Source: Glycomyces sp. TRM65418
Lineage (GTDB): Bacteria > Actinomycetota > Actinomycetes > Mycobacteriales > Micromonosporaceae
Assembly: GCF_019710475.1 (NCBI RefSeq)
Contig: NZ_JAJFAX010000003.1
Location: forward strand, 310,001-374,000
DNA: 64,000 nt
Reading direction: 5' to 3'
The translations under genes and the position numbers were made by a program. Numbering within the stretch: position 1 is the stretch's first letter; every line of letters starts with the position of its first letter. The notes beneath the pieces are model-generated. The model was not told the origin of the DNA. It saw only the letters and a list, made by a program, of their open reading frames with translations, and did no database searches. Below, one piece after another: positions 41,835 through 50,869 of the stretch.

Positions 41835-43310
41835 ATGCTCTTGACGATCTCGACCACGGCGAGGCCCGCGACCGACCTGGGATGGCTGCTGCGCAAGCAC
41901 CCCGAGAACGTGCAGCGCTTCGACCAGTCCTTCGGATCGGCCTGGGTGTTCTACCCGGAGGCGACCGAGGAGCGGTGCACGGCGGCGCTCATGCTCGAGG
42001 TCGACCCGGTGCGCCTGGCGCGGGCGTTCGGGCGCGGCTCGGGCGACGCCTCCCTCAAGCAGTACGTCAACGACCGGCCCTATGCGGCCTCGTCGCTGCT
42101 GGCCGTCGCGCTCGGCAAGGTGTTCTCGACCGTGCGGACCGGCCAGAGCGAGTCCCGGCCCGAACTCGCCGCGGCCCCGATGCCGCTGGAGATCGCGCTG
42201 CCCGCGGTGCCGTGCAAGGGCGGCGCGGGCCTGGTCGAGGAGCTGTTCGCGCCGTTGGGCTGGGAGGTCGAGGCCGAGGCGGTGCCGCTGCCGGGGTTCG
42301 ACGCCGACTCGCGGCACGTGCGCGTGCGGCTGCGCGGCGAACTGCGCCTCGCGGACGCGCTCAGCCAGCTGTACGTGCTGCTGCCGGTGCTCGACGACGC
42401 CAAGCACTACTGGGTCGACATCGGCGAGGTCGACAAGCTCGTGCGAGCGGGCGGCGACTGGCTCGCCGCCCATCCCAGGCGGGATCTCATCACCCGGCGG
42501 TATCTCGCGCACCGCAAGTCGCTCGAGCGCGCCGCGCTCACGCGGCTCGCCGAGGCCGAAGGGTCCGAGGCGGCCATCGAGACGCCGATCGAGGAGGACG
42601 CCCCGCTGATGGCGGCCGGTCAGGGGGCCGCGCCCGCCGGTGCGGCGCCGGCGACCGACGAGGCGGCCCCGCACGCCGACGCCGTTGCGGACGCCGAGCC
42701 TCATCGCACGGCGCCCTTGCACCGCAAGCGGATCGCCACGGTGCTGGAGGCGCTTCGCGAGGCCGGCGCGACCTCGGTCGTCGACCTGGGCTGCGGTTCG
42801 GGCAAACTCCTCGCCCAGCTGTTCAAGGACCGGCGGTTCACCCGCGTCACCGGCGTCGACGTCGCCGCCCGCGCGCTCGACCTGGCCGAGCGCGCCCTGC
42901 GGCTCGACCGGATGCCCGAGCGCACGTCGCAGCGGCTCGAACTGCTGCAGGGCTCGGTCGTCTACCGCGACAAGCGGTTCGCCGGGTACGACGCGGCGGT
43001 GCTCATGGAGGTCGTCGAGCACCTCGACCCGGGTCGGCTCCCGGCGATGGAGCGGGTGGTGTTCGGCGAGGCCCGGCCCCGCACGGTCGTCGTCACGACG
43101 CCGAACGCCGAGTACAACGCCCGCTACGGCCTGGAGGGCCGCCAGATGCGCCACGCCGACCACCGGTTCGAATGGGACCGGGCGCGATTCGCCGCATGGG
43201 CGACCGCGACCGCCGAACGGCACGGCTACCGGGTGCGGATCGCAGGGGTCGGCGACGCCGACGCCGAAGCCGGGACCCCGACCCAGATGGGAGTGTTCGA
43301 CCGTGACTGA
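41835..43310 (+). CDS. hen1: Hen1 RNA 3'-terminal 2'-O-methyltransferase
   Basis: The 491-residue protein has the bacterial Hen1 N-terminal domain (LLTISTTARPATDLGWLLRKHPENVQRFDQSFGSAWVFYPEAT) and a C-terminal methyltransferase with SAM motif VVDLGCGSGKLLAQLF (about 314-329), metal-site MEVVEHLDP and HADHRFEWDRARF. It 2'-O-methylates the 3' end of cleaved RNA, so repaired RNA resists the same nuclease. It overlaps pnkp by 8 bp. The ATG lacks a ribosome site, but CATGAT ends six bases upstream, so it may be leaderless. Confidence 0.95.
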   Translation: MLLTISTTARPATDLGWLLRKHPENVQRFDQSFGSAWVFYPEATEERCTAALMLEVDPVRLARAFGRGSGDASLKQYVNDRPYAASSLLAVALGKVFSTVRTGQSESRPELAAAPMPLEIALPAVPCKGGAGLVEELFAPLGWEVEAEAVPLPGFDADSRHVRVRLRGELRLADALSQLYVLLPVLDDAKHYWVDIGEVDKLVRAGGDWLAAHPRRDLITRRYLAHRKSLERAALTRLAEAEGSEAAIETPIEEDAPLMAAGQGAAPAGAAPATDEAAPHADAVADAEPHRTAPLHRKRIATVLEALREAGATSVVDLGCGSGKLLAQLFKDRRFTRVTGVDVAARALDLAERALRLDRMPERTSQRLELLQGSVVYRDKRFAGYDAAVLMEVVEHLDPGRLPAMERVVFGEARPRTVVVTTPNAEYNARYGLEGRQMRHADHRFEWDRARFAAWATATAERHGYRVRIAGVGDADAEAGTPTQMGVFDRD

Positions 43311-46074
43311 GCCATCGAACGACTCGACGTCACAGAACGACCCGACGCCGTCGAACGACCCCACGCCCCACGATGACGCCGCGTCCGGGCACGACGGGAC
43401 TCCGCTGAACCCGGCGCTCGGGGACGACCGGGCCCCTTCGAACGGGGCCGCGCCGCAGCACGATCCCGTGCCCCTCGGCGACACGGCCCCTGTCGGCGAC
43501 CCCGCGGACGAGCGCGAACCGCTCGATGACGCGGCCGGCGGGCCCGCCGCGCAGGTGACGTGCAGCGTCCCCGAGCTCTCGCTGATCGTCCTCGTCGGCG
43601 TGTCCGGATCCGGCAAGTCCACGTTCGCGAAGCGGCACTTCAAGCCCACGCAGGTGATCTCCTCCGACTTCTGCCGGGGCCTCGTCGCCGACGACGAGAC
43701 CGACCAGACCGCCACGACCGAGGCGTTCGAGCTGCTGCACCACATCGTCGGCGTCCGGCTGCGCCGCGGTCTGCTCACCGTCGTGGACGCCACGAACGTC
43801 CAGCCGAAGGCCCGGGCCTCGCTCGTCAAGGTCGCCAAGGAGCACCACGTCCTCGCCGACGCGATCGTGCTCGACGTGCCGCCGACCGTCGCCGCCGAGC
43901 GCAACCGCGCCCGGCCCGACCGCGACTTCGGCGAGGCCGTGATCCGCCGCCACCACCGTGACCTCAAGCGGAGCCTCAAGTCGCTCAGCAAGGAGGGCTT
44001 CCGGCGCGTCCACCGCCTCAGCGGGGTCGAGCAGATCGAGACCGCCCGGATCGCCTACGAGAAGGCCTGGAACGACAAGACCGAGGAGACCGGTCCGTTC
44101 GACCTCATCGGCGACGTGCACGGCTGCCGCGCCGAACTGGAGTCGCTGCTGACCGAGCTCGGCTGGACGCTCGAACGCGACGACGCCGGCCGCCCGGTCG
44201 GCGCGTCGCACCCGGAGGGCCGCAAGGCCGTCTTCGTCGGCGACCTCGTGGACCGCGGCCCCGACACGCCCGGCGTGCTGCGCCTGGTGACGGGGATGGT
44301 CCGGGCCGGGAACGCGCTCTGCGTGTGCGGCAACCACGAGCAGAAGCTCGTGCGGGCCCTGAACGGCAGGAAGGTCAAGGTCGCGCACGGCCTGGCCGAG
44401 TCGCTCGAACAGCTCGGGAACGAGGACGAGGCGTTCCGGGAGGACGCGAAGTCCTTCATGGATGGACTGGTGAGCCACTACCGGTTGGACGGCGGCGACC
44501 TCGTGGTCGCGCACGCCGGCCTCAAAGAGGAGTACCACGGCCGGGCCTCGGGCAAGGTGCGGTCCTTCGCGCTCTACGGCGACACCACCGGCGAGTCCGA
44601 CGAGTACGGCCTGCCGGTGCGGCTGCCGTGGGCCGAGGACTACCGCGGGCGGGCCATGGTGGTGTACGGCCACACGCCGACCGCCGAACCCGAGTGGGTC
44701 AACAACACCATCTGCCTCGACACCGGCTGCTGCTTCGGCGGCAGGCTCACGGCGCTGCGCTACCCCGAACGGGAGCTCGTCGCCGTCGACGCCCTGCAGG
44801 AGTGGTACGAGCCGGTCCGGCCGCTGCACACCACGGTCCGCGACGCGACCATGCTCGACTTCGAGGACGTCGCGGGCGACCGCTACCTCACGACCGACCT
44901 CGTCGGGACGGTGAAGGTGCGCGCCGAGAACGCCGCCGCCGCCCTGGAGGTCATGAGCCGCTTCGCCGAAGACCCGCGGCGCGTGCTGTACCTGCCGCCG
45001 ACGATGGCCCCGGTGGACGCGTCCTCACTGGACGGTTACCTGGAGCATCCGGCGCAGGCGTTCGACCAGTACCGCAAGCACGCCGAGCGGGTGGTGTGCC
45101 AGGAGAAGCACATGGGCTCCCGGGCCGTGGCGCTCGTGTGCCGCGACCCGGAGGTCGCCCGCAGGCGCTTCGGACTCGGCACCGGGCCCGCGGGCGCGGT
45201 CCTCACGCGCACCGGCCGGGCGTTCTTCGAGGAGGAGGCCCTCACCGAGGAGCTGCTGGCCCGGATCGCGCTCGCCGCGGAGGGAGCAGGGCTGTGGGAC
45301 CGGCTCGCGACCGACTGGATGCTGCTCGACTGCGAGCTGCTGCCGTGGTCGGCCAAGGCCCGTGAGCTGGTCGAAGACCAGTTCGCGTCCGTCGCCGCGG
45401 CCGGCTTGTCCGCGCTCCCGGCCGCCGCGTCGGCGCTGGAGGCCGCGGCCGCACGCGGGCTCGACGTCGCCGACCTCGCCGCGCGCACGACCTCGCGCCT
45501 GGCCAATGTCGAGGCGTTCGCCGAGGCGTACCAGCGGTACTGCTGGCCCACTTCGGGTCTCGAAGGGGTGCGGCTGGCGCCGTTCCAGATCCTCGCGACC
45601 GAGGGCGCGAACCGGGCCGACCACCGGCACGACTGGCACCTCGACGCGATCGACGCGCTGGTCGGCGCCGACGCGACCGGGACGCTCACGGCCACGCGCC
45701 GCAGGTTCGTCACGCTCGGCACGGACGAGGAGGCCGAGGCCGCCGACTGGTGGCGCGGACTGTGCGCGGCGGGCGGCGAGGGCATGGTCGTCAAGCCGGT
45801 CCTGGAGGGCCGCACGAAGCTGCAGCCGGGCCTCAAGGTCCGAGGCCGGGAGTACCTGCGGATCGTCTACGGCGCGGACTACACCGACCCGCAGCACCTG
45901 GAGCGGCTGCGGCAGCGCCGTCCGACCCACAAGCGGTCGCAGGCGCTGCGTGAATACGCGCTCGGCGTGGAGGCGCTGGACCTGGTCGCGAAGGGGGCGC
46001 CGCTGTGGCGGATCCACCAGTACGTGTTCGCGATCCTGGCCCTGGAGTCCGAACCGGTCGACCCGCGCCTGTGA
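43303..46074 (+). CDS. pnkp: Pnkp polynucleotide kinase-phosphatase-ligase
   Basis: This 923-residue protein starts at GTG inside the hen1 stop region. Order: a P-loop kinase (GVSGSGKS, 99-106), a metallophosphatase (GDVHGC 270-275, VGDLVDRGPD, CGNHEQ), and an adenylyltransferase ligase with KHMG near residue 600. These heal and seal broken RNA in the Pnkp/Hen1 repair complex. The first 85 or so residues are a low-complexity Asp/Pro/Ser/Asn extension with repeated ND-PTP units, not part of the kinase core. RNA targets may be ribotoxin-cleaved tRNAs, known from the family. Confidence 0.95.
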   Translation: MTEPSNDSTSQNDPTPSNDPTPHDDAASGHDGTPLNPALGDDRAPSNGAAPQHDPVPLGDTAPVGDPADEREPLDDAAGGPAAQVTCSVPELSLIVLVGVSGSGKSTFAKRHFKPTQVISSDFCRGLVADDETDQTATTEAFELLHHIVGVRLRRGLLTVVDATNVQPKARASLVKVAKEHHVLADAIVLDVPPTVAAERNRARPDRDFGEAVIRRHHRDLKRSLKSLSKEGFRRVHRLSGVEQIETARIAYEKAWNDKTEETGPFDLIGDVHGCRAELESLLTELGWTLERDDAGRPVGASHPEGRKAVFVGDLVDRGPDTPGVLRLVTGMVRAGNALCVCGNHEQKLVRALNGRKVKVAHGLAESLEQLGNEDEAFREDAKSFMDGLVSHYRLDGGDLVVAHAGLKEEYHGRASGKVRSFALYGDTTGESDEYGLPVRLPWAEDYRGRAMVVYGHTPTAEPEWVNNTICLDTGCCFGGRLTALRYPERELVAVDALQEWYEPVRPLHTTVRDATMLDFEDVAGDRYLTTDLVGTVKVRAENAAAALEVMSRFAEDPRRVLYLPPTMAPVDASSLDGYLEHPAQAFDQYRKHAERVVCQEKHMGSRAVALVCRDPEVARRRFGLGTGPAGAVLTRTGRAFFEEEALTEELLARIALAAEGAGLWDRLATDWMLLDCELLPWSAKARELVEDQFASVAAAGLSALPAAASALEAAAARGLDVADLAARTTSRLANVEAFAEAYQRYCWPTSGLEGVRLAPFQILATEGANRADHRHDWHLDAIDALVGADATGTLTATRRRFVTLGTDEEAEAADWWRGLCAAGGEGMVVKPVLEGRTKLQPGLKVRGREYLRIVYGADYTDPQHLERLRQRRPTHKRSQALREYALGVEALDLVAKGAPLWRIHQYVFAILALESEPVDPRL

Positions 46075-46080
46075 GCGAGC

Positions 46081-46114
46081 GGCGGATCCGGCCCCTCCCG
46101 GGGCCGGACCCGCC
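46081..46114 (+). terminator. Terminator after pnkp
   Basis: A 14-pair stem with one mismatch (around GGCGGATCCGGCCCC) and a TCCC loop lies directly after the stop codon. Confidence 0.7.
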
Positions 46115-46334
46115 GTCGTCCCGCCACGGGTCAGCCGTTGTCGGTGCGGCCCACGTAGACGTTCCGCGCCTTGCGCCGCGTGCTGCCGGCCCTCCGCGGT
46201 GGGTTCGCCATGCTGGCCGCCTTCACGCCGTGCGTGGACGATGTGACCGCAAGGGAAGGTTTGCGATCACATCGAACAATCTCAATATATAGTGCACATC
46301 GGGCGCGCGGTTGTCAACGGCCGCGCTCCGTCGG

Positions 46335-46916
46335 TCAGCCGCGCAGGGCGACGACGATGATCACGACGGCCACCAGCGTGTCGAGCACGAAGCAGAACTC
46401 GGCCAGCGAGCGCGAGACGACGATGTCCTTGCGGTGGTGGTAGACGTCCCAGGCGGCGTGCCCGAGCAGGCCGGCCGCCACGAGGTAGGAACCGAGGTCC
46501 TCGCCGACGTAGAGGACGAGGGCGGCGATCCCGCCGAAGGCGACCATGCCGAGCGTCTGGAGCGGCAGGCCTTCGGCCGGGCGGGCCGCGCCGCGCAGGA
46601 GGCCGTACACGGCGAGCAGGGCGGCGAGCCCGATGACGGCCCAGGTGCCGAAGTCGCTCTCCCAAGGGGTGAAGTCGGCGGCGGCGATGACCAGGAAGGC
46701 GACTCCGAACATCGGCCAGGCCGCGCCGCGGCGCTGGACCGCGGCCGCACCGAGGTAGACGAGTCCGGAGGCGGCGACGACGGCGCCGAGCCCGACGCCG
46801 GAGGTCAGGCCCCAAACGGTGAACACGGCGAAAACGATGCCGATGGCGGTGGGCCAGCGCCGCAGGGCGGCGCGCACCGGGTTGTCAGCACGGGGTTCGG
46901 TGGCGGTGACGGTCAT
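46335..46916 (-). CDS. Six-span integral membrane protein
   Basis: The 193-residue protein has about six membrane segments from IGIVFAVFTVWGLTSGVG onward. The loop LGHAAWDVYHHRKDIVVSRSLAEFCFVLDTLVAV carries a His pair and one Cys and could be functional. The family is not recognised. Its start lies 25 bp from a CsoR-like G-tract palindrome. It is divergent from the GlxA-type regulator. Confidence 0.8.
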   Translation of the reverse strand: MTVTATEPRADNPVRAALRRWPTAIGIVFAVFTVWGLTSGVGLGAVVAASGLVYLGAAAVQRRGAAWPMFGVAFLVIAAADFTPWESDFGTWAVIGLAALLAVYGLLRGAARPAEGLPLQTLGMVAFGGIAALVLYVGEDLGSYLVAAGLLGHAAWDVYHHRKDIVVSRSLAEFCFVLDTLVAVVIIVVALRG

Positions 46917-46940
46917 GATCGGGCTCCTTGCAGTCATGGC

Positions 46941-46957
46941 ATACCTGGAGGGGGTAT
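46941..46957. promoter_or_regulatory. CsoR/CstR-like palindrome ATACCTGGAGGGGGTAT
   Basis: Arms ATACC and GGTAT flank a G-rich centre, resembling ATACCCC-N-GGGTAT operators of CsoR-family copper or persulfide repressors. It lies in the promoter region of the membrane protein gene. No csoR gene lies in the window. Confidence 0.4.
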
Positions 46958-47024
46958 CTGATGCGCCAACGATCCTCGTCGCGCGGGCCCCGGTCAAGCG
47001 AGCGGACCGGTCGTGTCCGAAATC

Positions 47025-47053
47025 TTGGCTTCCTGGTCTTCCGGACCTATGCT
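47025..47053 (+). promoter_or_regulatory. Leaderless promoter of the GlxA-type gene
   Basis: TTGGCT (47025-47030) and TATGCT (47048-47053) are 17 bp apart; the -10 ends six bases before the ATG at 47060, so transcription would begin at the start codon. Confidence 0.6.
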
Positions 47054-47059
47054 GGGGCC

Positions 47060-48025
47060 ATGAACCGCCATCGCGTGCTCGTCGTCGGCTACGACGACGC
47101 CGAACTGCTCGACATCGCCTGCGTCACCAGCACGCTCCACGCGGTGCACGAGATCAATCCGGACCTCGGGTACGACCTCACGCTCGCCACGCCCGGCGGG
47201 CGGCCGATCGCCTGCTCATCGGGGTTGGTCCTCAACGGCCAGGCCGCCCTCGAAAGGGCCAAGGGCCCCATCGGCACCCTGATCGTCTCCGGCGGACTGG
47301 GCCATCTGGACGCCTCGCGCGACGAGCGGCTCGTCGGCCACGTTCGCCGCCTGGCCCGTGAGAGCGAGCGCGTCGCCTCGCTGTGCACCGGCGCGAGCGT
47401 CCTCGCCGCGGCCGGGCTCCTCGACGGGAAGCGCGCGACGACGCACTGGCACTTCGCCGAGCGGATGGCGCAGGAGTATCCCGCGGTCACCGTGGACGCC
47501 CGGCCGATCTACGTGCGGGACGGCGACGTCTACACCGCCGCGGGCGTCACGAGCGCGCTCGATCTCTCGCTCTCGTTCATCGAGGCCGACTTCGGCGCCG
47601 ACATGGCGCGCTGGGTGTCCCGGGCGATGGTCACGTACCTGCACCGGCCGGGGAACCAGGCGCAGATGAGCATGTTCACCGCCGCGCCCGCGGCGGACCA
47701 CGGACTGGTCCGCAAGGTCACCGACCACGTGACGGAGCGACTGGACGCGGACTTGTCGACCGAGGCGCTGGCCCGGCTCGCCCGGGTGAGTCCGCGGCAT
47801 CTGACCCGGTTGTTCCAGATGCATCTGCGCCAGACGCCGGGCCGGTTCGTGCGGCAGGCGCGGCTCACGGCGGCGGCGCAGCTCCTGACGACCACCGATC
47901 TCCCGGTGGCCCGCGTGGCATCCCGATGCGGCTTCGCCTCGGCGGAGGCGCTGCGCCAGGCCTTCGTCCGCGAGTACGGGACGACCCCGTCGCAGTACCG
48001 CTCGGTCGCCTCCAGCAGCGTCTAG
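47060..48025 (+). CDS. GlxA-type DJ-1/PfpI-AraC transcriptional regulator
   Basis: The 321-residue protein has a DJ-1/PfpI domain (residues 1-190; nucleophile-elbow-like SLCTGASVLAAAGLLDGKRATTHWHF) and a C-terminal AraC helix-turn-helix pair (LSTEALARLARVSPRHLTRLFQMHLRQTPGRFV... PVARVASRCGFASAEALRQAFVREYGTTPSQYR). Such regulators sense small amines or aldehydes. The gene has no ribosome site and appears leaderless. Confidence 0.92.
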   Translation: MNRHRVLVVGYDDAELLDIACVTSTLHAVHEINPDLGYDLTLATPGGRPIACSSGLVLNGQAALERAKGPIGTLIVSGGLGHLDASRDERLVGHVRRLARESERVASLCTGASVLAAAGLLDGKRATTHWHFAERMAQEYPAVTVDARPIYVRDGDVYTAAGVTSALDLSLSFIEADFGADMARWVSRAMVTYLHRPGNQAQMSMFTAAPAADHGLVRKVTDHVTERLDADLSTEALARLARVSPRHLTRLFQMHLRQTPGRFVRQARLTAAAQLLTTTDLPVARVASRCGFASAEALRQAFVREYGTTPSQYRSVASSSV

Positions 48026-48040
48026 ACGGCGTTGCGGCTC

Positions 48041-48616
48041 TTACGGAACCGGCCGCATGCCGTCGAAGAGGACGCCCAGGGCACGTCGGCGGAACGCCTC
48101 GCTCCAATCGGCGGCGATCGCTTCTTGACACAGGGCGCCGAGCAGCGCGATCAGTTCCTCTGGGAGGAGGTCCTCGCGGACGGCGCCGGTGCCCTTGGCG
48201 CGGTCGAGCAGCACTTCGACGGCCGGTCGCAATCGCATCAGGGCGTCGCCGACGCTCACCCGGACGCCGGTCTCGGCGAGCCGCTCGAACACTTCGCGGT
48301 TGGCGGCGCCGATGGACATGACGAGCGCGCTGAACTCGAACAGGCCGGTGACTGCCTGCGGGTCGTCGACCATGGCGTCGGCCTCGGCGATGAGGCGGTC
48401 GAGCAGGTTCATGACCACGGATTCGAGCAGGTCCGGCTTGGTCGGAAAGTGGCGGAAGACGGTGCCGATGGCGACGCCGGCGCGCGCGGCGACGGCCTCG
48501 GTCGATGCCGACGCGCCCTGCTCGGCGAAGACGGCTTCGGCTGCTTCCAGGATGCGCGCGCGGTTGCGGCGGGCATCGGCACGCACGGGTCGGTCGGGCG
48601 CTGCTTCTCGGGCCAC
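48041..48616 (-). CDS. TetR-family repressor
   Basis: GTG at 48616 after AAGGAG gives 191 residues. The helix-turn-helix is ARILEAAEAVFAEQGASASTEAVAARAGVAIGTVFRHFPTKPDLLESV. The ligand domain ends LLGALCQEAIAADWSEAFRRRALGVLFDGM. An ATG at 48652 would overlap the operator and lacks a ribosome site. It is divergent from the SnoaL-like gene and should repress both. Confidence 0.92.
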   Translation of the reverse strand: MAREAAPDRPVRADARRNRARILEAAEAVFAEQGASASTEAVAARAGVAIGTVFRHFPTKPDLLESVVMNLLDRLIAEADAMVDDPQAVTGLFEFSALVMSIGAANREVFERLAETGVRVSVGDALMRLRPAVEVLLDRAKGTGAVREDLLPEELIALLGALCQEAIAADWSEAFRRRALGVLFDGMRPVP

Positions 48617-48636
48617 GGGCGAATACTCCTTGCCAA

Positions 48637-48676
48637 AATGAGTCTGACTCATTATATTTTAAGTCGAGTCTTACTC
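48637..48676. promoter_or_regulatory. Double TetR operator
   Basis: AATGAGTCTGACTCATT (48637-48653) is a perfect 17-bp palindrome. A second imperfect copy, GAGTCTTACTC (48666-48676), lies 26 bp away centre to centre. Both lie in the AT-rich divergent promoter region. Confidence 0.75.
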
Positions 48677-48698
48677 ATCTTACTTCGGGAGATTCCCC

Positions 48699-49172
48699 AT
48701 GACGTCCACGACCGCGAGTCCGATCGAGATCTACCGCCTCATGCAGGAGGCGCTGCTGCGCGAGGAGGCGACGCTGCTCCCAGCCGAACTCCTGGCCGAG
48801 GACGTGGTCGTCGAGACCCCGTTCTCCCCGCCGGGAATGCGGCGTCACGAAGGCCGGGAGGCCTGGCTGGAGTTCTACCGTTCGAGGCCCCTGCCGTTCC
48901 GCTTCTCGGAGTTCCGGGAGCTGAGCATCCGTGAGACCGACGACCCCGAAGTCCTCGTCGTGGAGTACGAACTGGTCGGCACGGTCACCACCACCGGTGT
49001 GACCGCCTCGGCGACCTTCATCGCCGTGCTGCGGGTCCGCGACGGCCTGATCGAGCACTGGCGCGAATACCAGGACGTCCTGGCCATCAGCCGGGCCCTG
49101 AGCCTGCAGCCCGAAGACCTCGGCAGCACCGCAACGGCCGACGAGGCCGCGCCCGAGCCGTCCGCGCCATAG
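48699..49172 (+). CDS. SnoaL/NTF2-like protein
   Basis: The 157-residue protein has a cone-shaped NTF2 fold: IYRLMQEALLREEATLLPAELLAEDVVVETPF (helices) then ETDDPEVLVVEYELVGTVTTTGVTASATFIAVLRVRDGLIEHWREYQDV (curved sheet). Such proteins are small isomerases, hydratases or binding proteins. It is the likely target of the divergent TetR. The C-terminal 25 residues are acidic and probably disordered. Confidence 0.85.
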   Translation: MTSTTASPIEIYRLMQEALLREEATLLPAELLAEDVVVETPFSPPGMRRHEGREAWLEFYRSRPLPFRFSEFRELSIRETDDPEVLVVEYELVGTVTTTGVTASATFIAVLRVRDGLIEHWREYQDVLAISRALSLQPEDLGSTATADEAAPEPSAP

Positions 49173-49716
49173 ACCCCAGGATGTGCTGACCGGTTCGCGG
49201 AGGACGAGGCGGGCCGCAATCCGGTAGCGACAATGCGGAGGCTGCTTGGAGCGAGGCCGGCAAGCGCGGCCCAGTTCGGGAACGGGTGGGCTGCAACCTG
49301 GCAGGACGGTGAGGCCCGTACCCGATCCGAGACTCGGGGCCGGAATCTGGCCCGGTATTGGCTAGGGCTTGGCCCTGCGGCGGGGGGCTTGATCCGACAG
49401 CGGCACGGTCCCGCACTTGAGCGCGCATGCGGCAGCACGGGAGGCGGTTTCGGCTAGAGGTGCCGAGGGCGTGTGGCCGTGGCCGGGTCCGGGGCCGGTC
49501 GGGCTTCGATCCGGCAGCGACGGTGAGGTAGCGGCATGGCCTGGGCGTGCGTGGCTGGGGCCGAGCCGGTTTGGGTCGGGGTGCGACAGGGCCGCGGTGG
49601 TGAGGCGGTTGCTGGATCCGTGCCCGGTGGTCGGAGGGCCGCTTGGTTGCGGTGGGGCGGCTGCCGGTCGGCGGTGGTCAGGTCGGACCCGTCGGGCCCG
49701 TGCCGAGGAGGCTCGG

Positions 49717-49764
49717 CCGGTGCCGGTGCCGGTGCCGGTGCCGGTGCCGGTGCCGGTGCCGGTG
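49717..49764. repeat. Hexanucleotide tandem repeat, CCGGTG x8
   Basis: Eight exact CCGGTG units stand in tandem. Read in frame it would give Pro-Val or, on the minus strand, Thr-Gly runs, but no gene with other support covers it. Confidence 0.9.
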
Positions 49765-50655
49765 GCGGCTGCGGTGTCGGTCGTGGCCGCCACTCGCCCG
49801 GCTTCGCGGGGGCGCCCGCGAGGGCAGGGGCGGGGCAGGGTCGAGTCGGTCGTCGCCATCGGTCTTGGCACCTCCTTCCCCTGTTCCGTGCCAGATGCGG
49901 CTACATCAGCCTGCAACCGGCGGTCCGGTCTTCGATCCCCAGCGGCAACCCGGGATCTCCGCCTTCGATCCCCAACGGCAGCCGGTCGCCGGCCTCCAGC
50001 AGCCTGCAACGGCGGCCTCAGCCTTCGGCCTCCGGCTTGCACCCGGTCGTCGGTCATCGGCTTCCCGGCGGCAACCTGCGGCCTCGACTGTCGGTCTCGG
50101 GCCTTAGCCGGTGTTCGGTCGGCACCGTGTGGTCCTGGCCTGTCCTCTCCCGCCTGCGGCCGGTGCTCGATGTGGGGCAGGTCCTTTCGCCTGCACCCGT
50201 GGTCGTGCCTGTGGTGGGCGGGCGTCGATGTCGATGCCCGCATCCCCCGCCGGGCAGGCCCGGTCGGGTGGTTCCGGCCTGGCGTAGGCCCACCGGGTGC
50301 GTCTCCTCGCTCATGCCCTTCCGGGGCGCTTCTACGGAGACGGTGGCACCGGGGCGGAAACGACGCGAGTAGGGCCACCGCGTGGAGGCGTGGTCATCTC
50401 GGCATCGGCGCTGCGAAGGAGTATCCGGCCAGAGGCTTATGTCGTAGTCTGCTTACCACCGGACTCTGCTCCGCTTACACGAATTCCGTATCCCTGTACG
50501 TACCTCAATTATCCCAGGTGCATAACCGGGTGACATCACCCACAGGATGCGAAGCGTTTCACGTTCCGCCCCCGGAGCCACAGGCCCGCAACCGAAACCA
50601 GCCGCAGCCCGCCCGGGCCCGACAGCCACACCACGGCCCTAACCCTCCCGCACCC

Positions 50656-50840
50656 TTTTGTCGCCGCCCGCTTGAACCTCGACCGCACTCCACCCGACAG
50701 CCGCCCGATCACCCGGCCCTCAACCGGCCTCGTTGTCGCCACCCGTTTGAACGACGACCACCGGCCCGCCCGAGGGCTCAGAACCGACCTCGACCCTCAG
50801 CGGCCTTGTTGTCGCCCCCCCCGCTTGAACCTCAACCGCC
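50656..50840. repeat. Three imperfect direct repeats, about 75-bp period
   Basis: Units starting near 50656, 50731 and 50806 share TTGTCGCC, a C-rich spacer, then CCCG(C/T)TTGAAC and a GACC/AACC tail. The third has a C8 run (50815-50822). Confidence 0.7.
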
Positions 50841-50869
50841 GAGCCGCCAAGCACAGGGAGGCGGACCGA

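Noticed and set aside
46255-46310. AT-rich TATATA patch between pnkp and the membrane gene
   Set aside because: It looks promoter-like, but lies downstream of both flanking genes' coding direction and drives nothing visible.
49362-50378. 338-codon minus-strand ORF, with AAGGAGG before an internal ATG at 49859
   Set aside because: The product is low-complexity (Thr-Gly runs, Arg/Pro) with relaxed third-position GC after the repeat, and no domain is recognisable. The ribosome site alone is not enough.
50528-50541. GGGTGA-CA-TCACCC palindrome
   Set aside because: It is a clear inverted repeat, but no gene start lies nearby, so it was not listed as an operator.
50656-50840. Possible CRISPR array
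   Set aside because: Only three imperfect copies with about 75-bp period, degenerate repeats and no cas genes.
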